Positions 15,384 to 22,695 of a stretch of 33,588 bases of DNA are shown here, one piece after another. This DNA comes from Candidatus Benthortus lauensis (GTDB lineage Archaea > Thermoproteota > Nitrososphaeria_A > Caldarchaeales > Wolframiiraptoraceae): the NCBI GenBank assembly GCA_021650775.1, contig JAHSRM010000024.1:1-33588 (forward strand), in the 5' to 3' direction. The notes below the pieces were generated by a model. It did no database searches. It worked only from the letters and a program-made list of their open reading frames with translations, and was not told the DNA's origin. Position numbers and translations under genes: made by a program. Every line of letters begins with the position of its first letter. Position 1 is the stretch's first letter.

Positions 15384-16269
15384 GGTCGTCGTGAGGGTTG
15401 AGGGCGTCTCCTGGAGCTATGATGGGGTCGGGGGGATAAGGGATGTTAGCCTGGAGATAAGGGAGGGCGAGGTCCTCGGCGTAATAGGGCCTAACGGCTC
15501 GGGGAAGACCACGCTCCTAAGATGCCTGGCAAACCTCCTTAAACCCCATGGAGCAATTTACCTAGATGGGAGGAGCCTGGAGGGGATTAGGCCACGGGAG
15601 CTCGCCAAGACCCTCTCCTACATTCCCTCGGAGTATGAGGGCCAGCCCTCCCTCACCGTCTATGATGTTGTCTCGGCGGGTAGGACGCCGCATATGAGGG
15701 GGCTTTGGTGGGAGTCCAGGGAGGATGAGGAGATAGTCTGGGAGTCCATGAGGGTTATGGGCGTGGATGGGTTGGCGGGTAGGAGAGTCGGGGAGCTGAG
15801 CAGCGGTGAGAGGCAGAAGGTTAGGCTGGCCAGGGCATTGGCCCAGAGGCCCAGGATAATCCTCGTGGACGAGCCTACAAGCCACCTCGACCCCAGGAAC
15901 CAGATAGAGATTATGGAGGTCCTCAGGCTCATGGCCCTGAGAGGCGTCTCGGTAGTCGCAGTCCTACATGACCTGAACCTCGCCTCAGCCTACTCCGACC
16001 GGATACTCGTCCTGAAGGATGGGAGGGCTGTGGCCTGCGGGAAGCCCTCGGAGATACTCGGGGAGAGCCTCCTCAGGGATGTCTTCGGAATCGATGTCAG
16101 GATACTCGTGGACCCGGAGCTTGGCAGACCCATCATAATCCCCCTCATGGATAAGGAGCTTTTAGGAGCCGGCCTCAAGGAGTATTTGGATGGGGTTAAG
16201 GAGCTACCTCGCCTCAAGGATACCGCTCACCCCGGAGGCACTGCCAGGCAAGGCAAAGATAATCGATAG
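15376..16269 (+). CDS. ABC transporter ATPase, BtuD/FepC family
   Basis: ATPase of the cobalamin/iron-chelate importer. 297 residues from the ATG at 15376 (MGRVVVRVEG), which has GGGAGG just upstream and overlaps the permease end by 8 bp; the track start 51 bp earlier lies inside the permease gene. Walker A GPNGSGKTT, signature LSSGERQKVRLARAL, Walker B IILVDEPTSHLD, switch His in VLHDLNLA. After the ABC core there is a roughly 45-residue tail (from LGRPIIIPLMDKELL) whose last 80 bp are shared with taw2 in another frame. Confidence 0.92.
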   Translation: MGRVVVRVEGVSWSYDGVGGIRDVSLEIREGEVLGVIGPNGSGKTTLLRCLANLLKPHGAIYLDGRSLEGIRPRELAKTLSYIPSEYEGQPSLTVYDVVSAGRTPHMRGLWWESREDEEIVWESMRVMGVDGLAGRRVGELSSGERQKVRLARALAQRPRIILVDEPTSHLDPRNQIEIMEVLRLMALRGVSVVAVLHDLNLASAYSDRILVLKDGRAVACGKPSEILGESLLRDVFGIDVRILVDPELGRPIIIPLMDKELLGAGLKEYLDGVKELPRLKDTAHPGGTARQGKDNR

Positions 16270-17023
16270 GGTCGCCCTCGTCAGGCTTGAGCCGGAGGCC
16301 GAGCCATATGAGGAGGAGATAGGGAGGCTTGTCAAGGAATACTATGGGGTCAGGGCTGTCTATAGGGTCTATGGGGTCGGGGGCGTGGAGAGGAGGCCCA
16401 TGCTCAAGCACCTTGCGGGGGAGAGGGTGGCCGAGGTAACCCACAGGGAGTATGGCTACATGCTTAGACTCAACCTGGAGAGGCTTATGCTCAGCCTGGG
16501 GAACAGCCTCGAGAGGCTGAGGATGGCTGGGCTGACGGGCGGAGGCGAGACCGTGGTGGACATGTTCGCAGGGGTGGGGCAGTTCTCGATACCCGTCGCC
16601 GTCCTGGCCACGCCCAGGAAGATATTCTCGGTGGAGATAAACCCTGAGGCATACAGGTATCTCGTGTTGAACACCCGTCTGAACAGGGTTGAGGATATAG
16701 TGGAGCCGATACTCGGGGACTGTAGGGAGGTGGTGGAGGAGAGGCTCCAGGGCGTTGCCGACAGGGTAATCATGGGATACCTGATGGGGACCATGGAGGC
16801 CCTGCCCCAGGCTCTCAAGACCCTTAGGAGGGATGTGGGCGGCGTAATCCACTTCCACGAGCTCGTTAGGAGGAGTGAGGAGGAGGGGTTCGTTGAAGAG
16901 CTTCTCGGCAGGGTTGAGTCCGAGGGATACGAGGCGAGGCTACTGAGGTGGAGGAAGGTTAAGTCATACTCGAGGACCAGGAACCACATCGTGGTTGATT
17001 TCCTGGCGGTGAGGGGAGGGTGA
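16190..17023 (+). CDS. taw2: tRNA wybutosine-synthesising aminocarboxypropyltransferase, Taw2-like
   Basis: Predicted to transfer the 3-amino-3-carboxypropyl group of S-adenosylmethionine to 4-demethylwyosine at position 37 of tRNA-Phe. 277 residues in the Trm5/TYW2 class I fold: VVDMFAGVGQFSIPVA (SAM motif I), VEINPEAYRYLVLNTRLN (motif II) and GDCREVV. Where Trm5 methyltransferases have an N-x-P-like motif, this protein reads RVIMGYLMGTMEALPQAL then GGVIHFHE, which matches my recollection of Taw2 rather than Trm5. The 80-bp overlap with the upstream ATPase seems real, because N-terminal SRIPLTPEALPGKAKIIDRVALVRL already looks family-like. Trm5 itself remains the alternative. Confidence 0.75.
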   Translation: MGLRSYLASRIPLTPEALPGKAKIIDRVALVRLEPEAEPYEEEIGRLVKEYYGVRAVYRVYGVGGVERRPMLKHLAGERVAEVTHREYGYMLRLNLERLMLSLGNSLERLRMAGLTGGGETVVDMFAGVGQFSIPVAVLATPRKIFSVEINPEAYRYLVLNTRLNRVEDIVEPILGDCREVVEERLQGVADRVIMGYLMGTMEALPQALKTLRRDVGGVIHFHELVRRSEEEGFVEELLGRVESEGYEARLLRWRKVKSYSRTRNHIVVDFLAVRGG

Positions 17024-17358
17024 GCCTGAGGGAGACTATCGAGAGGCTCGTGGCCGAGGTCTCAAGGGACCCCAGGTTCAGGAGGGAGTTCAGGGGGGTC
17101 GAGGCCCTAATCGAGCTTAGGACGATTGAGGGCGAGGTAATCTACCTAAGAGTCCATGACGGAGCGGTCGAGATACAGGATAAGGTGGAGGGGAGGCCTA
17201 GCCTGACCCTTACGGCGAGCAGGGAGGTGTTCATGGACCTACTCGAGTCGAGGATTAGGGGCGAGGTCGCAGTCCTAACAGGGAGGCTGAGAATATCGGG
17301 GGACCTGGGGCTGGGCGAGAGGCTCTACAGGAGGATACTCAGGTTCGCTAAACGATGA
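17020..17358 (+). CDS. SCP2 sterol-carrier-domain protein
   Basis: 112 residues that make up a single SCP2-like alpha/beta domain: [24 protein letters not shown], then [45 protein letters not shown], the family's core pattern. Such domains bind lipids or other hydrophobic ligands; no archaeal substrate is established. GTG start overlaps the taw2 stop (GTGA), and the stop overlaps that of converging L14 by 11 bp. Confidence 0.82.
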   Translation: MSLRETIERLVAEVSRDPRFRREFRGVEALIELRTIEGEVIYLRVHDGAVEIQDKVEGRPSLTLTASREVFMDLLESRIRGEVAVLTGRLRISGDLGLGERLYRRILRFAKR

Positions 17359-17782
17359 TGCTCGCTGCGTTGGCTATCCTCGGCCACCTCTCGGCCGCCT
17401 CACGGGCCACAGGCCCCTTAATCTCCGTCCCCTTCATGTCTCCCTCAGGGGTCACGAGAACCGCCGCCGTGTCCTCGAAGCATATCCAGGTTCCATCAGG
17501 CCTCCTATACGGCTTCCTCTGACGGATAATCACGGCGTGCATAACCTTCTTCCTCAGGTCTATCGGCCCCTTCTTCACCGTAACCGAGACCAGGTCTCCC
17601 ACACCTGCGCATGGATGCCTCCTAAGCCTAGTCTTTATCCCGTGGACCTGGATTATCTTGAGTATCTGGGCCCCCGAGTTGTCTGCGCAGGGTATCTCGG
17701 AGCCCACGTTTATGGTTCTGGGTATGTTGGGCCTCCTCTCCAGGATTCCTACGGCGGCCACGGCCCTGCTACGCTTCGCCAA
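17348..17782 (-). CDS. rpl14: Ribosomal protein uL14
   Basis: Large-subunit protein at the subunit interface. 144 residues: [21 protein letters not shown] is the diagnostic uL14 opening, followed by [34 protein letters not shown] and the archaeal C-terminus [18 protein letters not shown] start with GGGGAGGGAG about 15 bp upstream is used. A TTTTAAAC box near 17826-17833 suggests its own promoter with a leader of about 20 bases. VapBC separates it from Rnp1, and L24 does not follow it. Confidence 0.95.
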   Translation of the reverse strand: MAKRSRAVAAVGILERRPNIPRTINVGSEIPCADNSGAQILKIIQVHGIKTRLRRHPCAGVGDLVSVTVKKGPIDLRKKVMHAVIIRQRKPYRRPDGTWICFEDTAAVLVTPEGDMKGTEIKGPVAREAAERWPRIANAASIIV

Positions 17783-17869
17783 CCCTCTTCTCCCTCCCCT
17801 AATCCATGGTTATGGTTTTCCCCAGGGTTTTAAACCTAAGCTGCCGAACAATATATAAGGCTTAAAGGC

Positions 17870-18280
17870 TCAAGAAATCTCCCCAGCTGAGACCACCTCC
17901 ACACCAAATTCTCCCGCCGCCCTCATCAGCCTCCTATCCTCTGTCACCAACCTGGCTCTGAGTTTCTTTGCAAAGTAGAGGTAGGCAGAATCATAGAATG
18001 TGGTTTTGAGGCGAGCTGCTACTCTCAAAATTTCGGCGAAGTCTTCTTTGGATTCTGGATGATAGACCCTCATAAGTTTAAAAAGTTCCTCAAGTCTAGC
18101 TAGCTTAGCTACTGCCTCTTCAAGACTTATCTCCGCCTTTAACACAGTCTTCCGCCAGACTGCATTTCCAATCTCATATGCAGCTAGAGTTAGGGTTGCT
18201 TGCTCCCTCAAGATATCTATGGCGTGTCTTCCATGGATTATGATGACTGCTATTAGGGAGCTGGCGTCGAACAGCATCAT
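17870..18280 (-). CDS. vapC: VapC-type PIN-domain toxin
   Basis: Predicted Mg-dependent endoribonuclease toxin. 136 residues with the PIN acidic set visible: D5 in LFDASSLI, E36 in AAYEIGNAVW, D97 in TTFYDSAYLYFA and D115 in LVTEDRRL. Start overlaps the antitoxin stop by 4 bp (ATGA type), typical for VapBC. Target RNA unknown. Codon use is less GC-biased than in the flanking ribosomal genes, consistent with acquisition. Confidence 0.92.
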   Translation of the reverse strand: MMLFDASSLIAVIIIHGRHAIDILREQATLTLAAYEIGNAVWRKTVLKAEISLEEAVAKLARLEELFKLMRVYHPESKEDFAEILRVAARLKTTFYDSAYLYFAKKLRARLVTEDRRLMRAAGEFGVEVVSAGEIS

Positions 18281-18504
18281 TCCTCTTCCCTAGCCTCTCG
18301 GATAACTCTCACCCATTCCTCCACCGATACATGGGAGAATAGCTCCCGAAGTTCTTCAGCCGCCTCCCCAGCTTTCTCAAGCTTCTTCCGCTTTACAGCT
18401 TCTTCCAACGCCTTTCTAGCAACCTCACTTATGCTTATCCCGAACTTCTCGGCCTCCTCCTTGAGCTTTCTCGGTATCCTTATGCTGACTACCGTGCTAC
18501 TCAT
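18277..18504 (-). CDS. vapB: VapB-type antitoxin, ribbon-helix-helix
   Basis: 75 residues. The N-terminal STVVSIRIPRKLKEEAEKFGISISEVARKALEEAV is a ribbon-helix-helix DNA-binding domain; the acidic, helical C-terminus should wrap the PIN toxin. Leaderless: a TTTATATA box centred 30 bp upstream. The pair probably represses its own promoter, as other VapBC modules do. Only 41 bp separate it from the Rnp1 stop. Confidence 0.92.
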   Translation of the reverse strand: MSSTVVSIRIPRKLKEEAEKFGISISEVARKALEEAVKRKKLEKAGEAAEELRELFSHVSVEEWVRVIREAREEE

Positions 18505-18530
18505 TCTGCAATACTGTTACAGAGCTACAT

Positions 18531-18538
18531 TATATAAA
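18531..18538 (-). promoter_or_regulatory. TATA box for vapBC
   Basis: TTTATATA on the minus strand, immediately downstream of the Rnp1 stop, giving initiation near 18508, four bases before the vapB ATG. It makes the module transcriptionally independent of the ribosomal operon. Confidence 0.6.
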
Positions 18539-18545
18539 TGCATGG

Positions 18546-18839
18546 CTACCATCGTCTGTATCTCTTCTTGAGTCTCTCCTCGGGTCTTCCGATTATGGCC
18601 CATCCTTCTACCTTTACTTTCTCGCCTCTCGGGAGGGTGAAGATGAATGTGTAGGAGTTCTTGGGGAGCATGATTATTCTTCCATCGTCCCTGAGTATCC
18701 TTAGCATGTTCCTTGTCTCGCCGACTACCTCGCCTTCATGAACCATCCCGCCTCCCCTCGGCTCGGCCCTGACCCTTAGGCCTAGAAACTCGTGCCTCAA
18801 TATGCTCTTGGCGGTCGGCCCCTTGACCATGTCTTCCAC
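18546..18839 (-). CDS. rnp1: RNase P protein component 1 (Rpp29/Pop4)
   Basis: Protein subunit of archaeal RNase P that processes tRNA 5' ends. 97 residues with the Sm-like barrel pattern: ILRHEFLGLRVRA, VVGETRNMLRILRDDGRIIMLPKNSYTFIFTLP and the terminal basic RPEERLKKRYRRW. Starts at a GTG (an ATG three codons on is an alternative). In archaeal clusters I know, rnp1 precedes rps17; here it follows it. Confidence 0.93.
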   Translation of the reverse strand: MEDMVKGPTAKSILRHEFLGLRVRAEPRGGGMVHEGEVVGETRNMLRILRDDGRIIMLPKNSYTFIFTLPRGEKVKVEGWAIIGRPEERLKKRYRRW

Positions 18840-18848
18840 GGGGTAGGG

Positions 18849-19175
18849 TTAGCTGAGCTTCTCTATGACGACGAATGCCACGGTCTTGCTTATGGGCCTG
18901 CACTCTGCTATCTTTACCTTGTCTCCCTCCTTGACCTCTATGCAGGGTGGAAGGTGGGCGGGTATGTTGCTCCTCCTCCTCTCATACCGCTTATACTTCC
19001 TGACGTAGTGTAGGTATTCCCTCCTCACTATCACGGTCTTGGGCATCTTCTTCTTGTAGACCTCTCCTGTCAGGATTATTCCCCTGACCTTTAGGTGGCC
19101 GTGGAATGGGCAGTGGGGGTCGTCGCACTCCTTCTGAGGCGGGTTCACAGGTATCCCTATGTTCCTTGCAGGCAT
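18849..19175 (-). CDS. rps17: Ribosomal protein uS17
   Basis: Primary 16S-binding small-subunit protein. 108 residues with the archaeal/eukaryotic N-terminus [24 protein letters not shown], then [39 protein letters not shown] and [24 protein letters not shown]. Two Cys and two His in [11 protein letters not shown] could bind zinc. Nine bases separate its stop from the Rnp1 start, so they are cotranscribed. Confidence 0.96.
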   Translation of the reverse strand: MPARNIGIPVNPPQKECDDPHCPFHGHLKVRGIILTGEVYKKKMPKTVIVRREYLHYVRKYKRYERRRSNIPAHLPPCIEVKEGDKVKIAECRPISKTVAFVVIEKLS

Positions 19176-19210
19176 CCCGGCCTACACCTCCTCAGCTGGA
19201 ATAAAAACCC

Positions 19211-19438
19211 TCACGCCTTGACTCCACGCTCCCTGAGTATTGTGAGTATCCTCGCTATCCTCCTCCTCATGTTCCTTATCAGCGCCGTCTTCTCCAGCCC
19301 GCCTCCGGCCGTGGTCTTGCTCCTGGTGAGGATTAGCTCGCCCCTAAGCCTCTCAAGCTCCTCTAGCAGCTCCTCCGTGCTCTTCTCCCTAAGCTCCCTG
19401 ACCTCCCTCACCACCTTCGCCAGCCTCCTTGCCGACAA
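19211..19438 (-). CDS. rpl29: Ribosomal protein uL29
   Basis: Large-subunit protein near the exit tunnel. The family core is VRELREKSTEELLEELERLRGELILTRSKTTAGG, a long coiled helical hairpin. The TTG start at 19438 overlaps rps3 by 50 bp. GTG codons at 19414 or 19411 (starting KVVREVRELRE) have AAGGAGG upstream and would remove half of that overlap; the family N-terminus fits the shorter form at least as well. Confidence 0.9.
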   Translation of the reverse strand: MSARRLAKVVREVRELREKSTEELLEELERLRGELILTRSKTTAGGGLEKTALIRNMRRRIARILTILRERGVKA

Positions 19439-20036
19439 TCTTACTCACATCTATCTTAATCTCCTCGGGCATGGGTGCGTCGGGGGGATAGATCTTGACC
19501 TTGACTCCGTAGAGGCCTGTCTTGAGGAGGACCGAGGCCTTACCCACCTTGACATACTTTAGGGCGAGCTCCCCGGACTTCGGCATAATGCCTGCCGTGA
19601 ACTTCTCGGTTCTCGAGCGGGCCGAGGTAAGCTTCCCGCTAATCTCTATCTCGACCCCACGTGCACCTGCATCCATAATCCTCCTGAGGGCCCAGAATGC
19701 TACCCTCCTGTGCCTCACACCTCTCTCGATTGCCTGGGCGATTCTGAAGGCCATGACGTATGGGTTGAGTTCGGGGACCTCTATCTCGGCCACGGTTACG
19801 TTGGGGTTCTCCACCCCGAAGCGTTCCTCCAGGACCTGCGATATCTCCTTGATGGTTCTCCCACGGGTTCCTATCACCCTTCCAGGCCTCATGGCGTAGA
19901 TTGTTACCCTGGTCCCTATCGGTGTGAAGAAGATGTCCACGCCCCCGAACCCTGCGTCCCTGAGCCTCTCGGCCAGATACTCCTCTATCTCCGCCTTCTT
20001 CTTCTTGCTCTCGAGTATGTTCCTTATCACGGTCAT
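19389..20036 (-). CDS. rps3: Ribosomal protein uS3
   Basis: Small-subunit head protein at the mRNA entry. 215 residues: N-terminal ESKKKKAEIEEYLAERLRDAGF, a type II KH domain with the GRVIGTRGRTIKEISQVL loop, and the C-terminal RRIMDAGARGVEIEISGKL segment diagnostic of archaeal uS3. The Gly/Glu-rich tail (GEGGEGGQGA) is short. Start overlaps the L22 stop by 4 bp. Confidence 0.96.
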   Translation of the reverse strand: MTVIRNILESKKKKAEIEEYLAERLRDAGFGGVDIFFTPIGTRVTIYAMRPGRVIGTRGRTIKEISQVLEERFGVENPNVTVAEIEVPELNPYVMAFRIAQAIERGVRHRRVAFWALRRIMDAGARGVEIEISGKLTSARSRTEKFTAGIMPKSGELALKYVKVGKASVLLKTGLYGVKVKIYPPDAPMPEEIKIDVSKIVGKEAGEGGEGGQGA

Positions 20037-20491
20037 GCCCTCGCCTCACCCACCACCTCTATGTGGACGAGCTGCTTATCGTAGGGTGTAGCCCTACCAA
20101 AAGCCCTCTCAATAAACTTCCTGATTCTCCTGGCCTTATGGGCAGCTGCATGTATTATCACGACCTCGTCTGGGTCGAGTCCCTTGAACTCTGCGTTCGC
20201 CTCCAGGCTCTCCAGGAGCTTGAGCATGTGCCTGGCGACCTTGACCGGGTATCCGCCTGGGCCACGGGTCTGGGCGTGATGGGCCCTCTTCTTGTTATAC
20301 CTTCTATATGGAATCATCCTCCTCATCTCTATAACGTCCTCCATCAGCTTCTTTGCCTCGGGCAGCTTGAGGCCCACTATGGCCCGGCACACCTCCCTCG
20401 AGAACTTGGGGGAGACATCAACCTCCCTAAGGCTAGCCTTGACCGTCCTAGCGGGGTCAAGCTCCTGCAGCGAGTATCTCCAGGTCGGCAT
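20033..20491 (-). CDS. rpl22: Ribosomal protein uL22
   Basis: Lines the polypeptide exit tunnel. 152 residues: VKASLREVDVSPKFSREVCRAIVGLKLPEAKKLMEDVI, the basic hairpin IPYRRYNKKRAHHAQTRGPGGYPVKVARHMLKLL, and the C-terminal VIIHAAAHKARRIRKFIERAFGRATPYDKQLVHIEVV are typical archaeal uL22. Upstream there is fibrillarin rather than S19, so the S10-type cluster is broken here too. Confidence 0.96.
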   Translation of the reverse strand: MPTWRYSLQELDPARTVKASLREVDVSPKFSREVCRAIVGLKLPEAKKLMEDVIEMRRMIPYRRYNKKRAHHAQTRGPGGYPVKVARHMLKLLESLEANAEFKGLDPDEVVIIHAAAHKARRIRKFIERAFGRATPYDKQLVHIEVVGEARA

Positions 20492-20530
20492 CCTCCCCTT
20501 GCTCCGAGGCGGGTTTCCGGAGACCGCTAT

Positions 20531-21223
20531 TTATCCTTTGAACTCCGCTATGACTAGGACATGGTCCCTCTCATATGGCTCCAGGTTCACGGTCTCGAGG
20601 ACCTTGAAGCCGCTGCTCTCCAGGACCTCCACCTCCCTCTGGTAGACGACCTCAGGCTCCTCCACGCTGTCTATGCTCCTGGCCTTGACCGCTATTAGTC
20701 CGTGGCCACCCTTCCTAAGCATCAGGGAGGCGTTGTCGGCAAGTATCTTGGCCTGCTCAGGCTGGGCCACATCGCAGTAAATTACATCGACCTCGCCGAC
20801 TACGCCCGCATAGGTTCCAGGTCTCCTAGCGTCTCCGTATATTGCCACGACGTTGGGCCTGTGGTCTGCCACGTTCCTCTTGAACTGTATCATGACCCGT
20901 GGGGCGAAGTCCACGCCGTATAGTATTCCCTTTTTCTCTATTATGTCTGAGACGTGGCTGGCCGTGGTTCCTGTTGCTACGCCTAGGTAGAGGACCCTGC
21001 TCCCAGGCCTGATGAATATCTCTTTTGCTCCCTTCAGGATGGCTGCCGCAAGCTTGCTCCGATACGGTATCCAGACCCTATACTCCTCTCCCCCGACCCT
21101 GACCAGCCTCTCTCCGTAGACCTGGACCCCTGGTGCGAGGCTTCGGGTAGCGAGCATCCTCTCGCCGTCATCCTCCAGCCAGAAGACACCCTCGAACCTC
21201 TCATGAGACCTAACCTTAACCAA
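20531..21223 (-). CDS. flpA: Fibrillarin-like rRNA/tRNA 2'-O-methyltransferase
   Basis: Catalytic subunit of the C/D box sRNP; uses SAM to methylate ribose 2'-OH at positions chosen by the guide sRNA. 230 residues. RPGSRVLYLGVATGTTASHVSDII is the SAM motif I; GVDFAPRVMIQFKRNVADHRPNVVAIYGDARRP and IYCDVAQPEQAKIL are the fibrillarin signatures; AVKARSID carries the catalytic Lys. TTG start (MVKVRSHERFEGVFWLEDDG fits the family). Lies 45 bp after nop5 and 39 bp before L22, so it probably belongs to one long operon with ribosomal genes. Confidence 0.96.
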   Translation of the reverse strand: MVKVRSHERFEGVFWLEDDGERMLATRSLAPGVQVYGERLVRVGGEEYRVWIPYRSKLAAAILKGAKEIFIRPGSRVLYLGVATGTTASHVSDIIEKKGILYGVDFAPRVMIQFKRNVADHRPNVVAIYGDARRPGTYAGVVGEVDVIYCDVAQPEQAKILADNASLMLRKGGHGLIAVKARSIDSVEEPEVVYQREVEVLESSGFKVLETVNLEPYERDHVLVIAEFKG

Positions 21224-21268
21224 GCTTTGGCACCTGGGAAAGAGGGAGGGCTTCAGCCTATTGAGTGT

Positions 21269-22456
21269 TTAGGCCCGCTTACGCTTCTTCTTCCTCTTCT
21301 TCTGCCTCTTCTGGACAGGCTTCCTAGGCTTCTGGGCATACTTCCTCCTTATCTCGGCAAGCCTCTCCTCGAGGGCCTTCCTTAGCTCGGCGCTTCTATC
21401 CTCCCTCGAGAAGTAGTCTATCCTGGCGGCTATGGCTATCTTGGCTGCCAGGAGCCTCGCTATCTTCCCTCTCTGCCACCTGGGTGAGCCGTGGACGTAT
21501 GGGTGCTGGAAGATTACCCCATGCTTTGGTGCGCCTCTGCCTGTCCTGAAGAACCTGAAGAGGGCCTTCTCTGCGCCGAGGACCTGTATTGTGCTTGCGG
21601 GGAGCTTCGCCAGCTTCTCCAACCCGCCTGCCATGGAGATTAGCTTTGCTCCGAGGATTGGGCCTGCTATGGCTGAGAGGTTGGGGGCCTCGGCCTCCAT
21701 AAGCTCCCTTATGTAGCGCTCCTGCTCCCTCCTCATCTCTATGAGCCTCAGGCCCTGCCTCGCCACCTGCTTGACCTGCTCCTCATCCTCCTCGCTTATC
21801 TCGGCTCCCATGGATGACCTGGCCTTCTCGAGTATGTCCCTGGCCTTAGCCTCACTTCCAACAATCCTCCTGAGGGCCTCCAGGGTGAAGTTCTTCCTCG
21901 AGCCAAGCTCCGCCACAATCCTCATGTATTCCTCAGGCTCATCAACCAGCTCGGACAGCTCGGGGAAGTGGACCCCATACCACTCCCGGCACCTCGTGTA
22001 GAACATGTTTATCTGCTTGTCCAGGTCTTCGAGGACGTGGACTGCGTGGACGAGCATCATGTCCCTGCGTGCTACCGCCTCCCTCAGCTCCTGTGTCAGC
22101 ACCCTGTCCATTATCTTCCTGACCTTCTCCCTATACTCCTCCAGCCCCATGATACTCGACTCGGTTAGGAGCCTCTCTATGTCCAGGGAGCCCTCGGGTT
22201 CCTGGAAGACCAGCTGGGGGAATCTCCTGGAGAGCTGGGGGATGAGTTCAGGCGGCTCCACCATGAAGGTTCTCGCACCCTTGGCCTCGGCCTCCCTCAC
22301 AACCTCCTCAACCTCACCGACCACATCGCCCTCCATTATCTTGGAGAACTTCCCGGCAGCCTCCTCCTCAGACCCGAACATCCTATATGAGACAAGCCCC
22401 TCATCGGCTGCGAAGACCCCAAGCGGGTTCACGGCAAGCCTAACCGCCCCTCCCAT
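21269..22456 (-). CDS. nop5: Nop5 (Nop56/58-like) C/D box sRNP scaffold protein
   Basis: Bridges L7Ae-bound guide RNA to fibrillarin. 395 residues: an N-terminal fibrillarin-binding domain, a central coiled coil (~120-230), and the Nop domain with GPILGAKLISMAGGLEKLAKLPASTIQVLGAEKALFRF followed by PKHGVIFQHPYVHGSPRWQRGKIARLLAAKIAIAARID. The lysine/arginine-rich tail (QKKRKKKRKRA) resembles eukaryotic Nop56/58. Head gene of the nop5-flpA-L22-S3 block; divergent from eS30. Confidence 0.97.
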   Translation of the reverse strand: MGGAVRLAVNPLGVFAADEGLVSYRMFGSEEEAAGKFSKIMEGDVVGEVEEVVREAEAKGARTFMVEPPELIPQLSRRFPQLVFQEPEGSLDIERLLTESSIMGLEEYREKVRKIMDRVLTQELREAVARRDMMLVHAVHVLEDLDKQINMFYTRCREWYGVHFPELSELVDEPEEYMRIVAELGSRKNFTLEALRRIVGSEAKARDILEKARSSMGAEISEEDEEQVKQVARQGLRLIEMRREQERYIRELMEAEAPNLSAIAGPILGAKLISMAGGLEKLAKLPASTIQVLGAEKALFRFFRTGRGAPKHGVIFQHPYVHGSPRWQRGKIARLLAAKIAIAARIDYFSREDRSAELRKALEERLAEIRRKYAQKPRKPVQKRQKKRKKKRKRA

Positions 22457-22497
22457 GGCAGGTGTCCCCAGAGATAGCCCCCATGGAGCAATAAATG

Positions 22498-22503
22498 TTT
22501 AAA
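22498..22503 (+). promoter_or_regulatory. TATA box for rps30e
   Basis: TTTAAA in ATGTTTAAATG, centred 30 bp upstream of the eS30 ATG, predicting a leader of about four bases. An ATTTAT on the opposite strand (about 22491-22496) may serve nop5 in the same 74-bp gap. Confidence 0.55.
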
Positions 22504-22530
22504 TGAGGCTACAGAACAGTAAGGCCTGGT

Positions 22531-22695
22531 ATGCCGAGCCACGGGTCGATAACGAAGGCCGGGAAGGTCAGGTCCCAGACGCCTAAGATTGAGGCCAAGC
22601 CCCGTAAGGGCGTCATCCCGAGGCTTAGGAACAGGTATAACTTCGTGAAGAGGGTTCTGGAGGCACCTGAGGAGCAGCAGAGTAGGCGGGGTTAG
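22531..22695 (+). CDS. rps30e: Ribosomal protein eS30, not in ORF track
   Basis: A 54-residue ORF too short for the track. It begins MPSHGSITKAGKVRSQTPKIEA and continues KPRKGVIPRLRNRYNFVKRVL, which is the eS30 pattern (GSLTKAGKVR...TPKV, then R.RNR..F..RF). Strongly basic, no fused ubiquitin-like domain. Near-leaderless promoter; the stop overlaps that of converging argF by 4 bp. Confidence 0.93.
   Translation: MPSHGSITKAGKVRSQTPKIEAKPRKGVIPRLRNRYNFVKRVLEAPEEQQSRRG

Noticed and set aside
16214-16989. Long minus-strand ORFs (214 and 177 aa) opposite taw2
   Set aside because: Antisense shadows with low-complexity Pro/Ser/Leu composition; the plus strand has clear methyltransferase-fold motifs.
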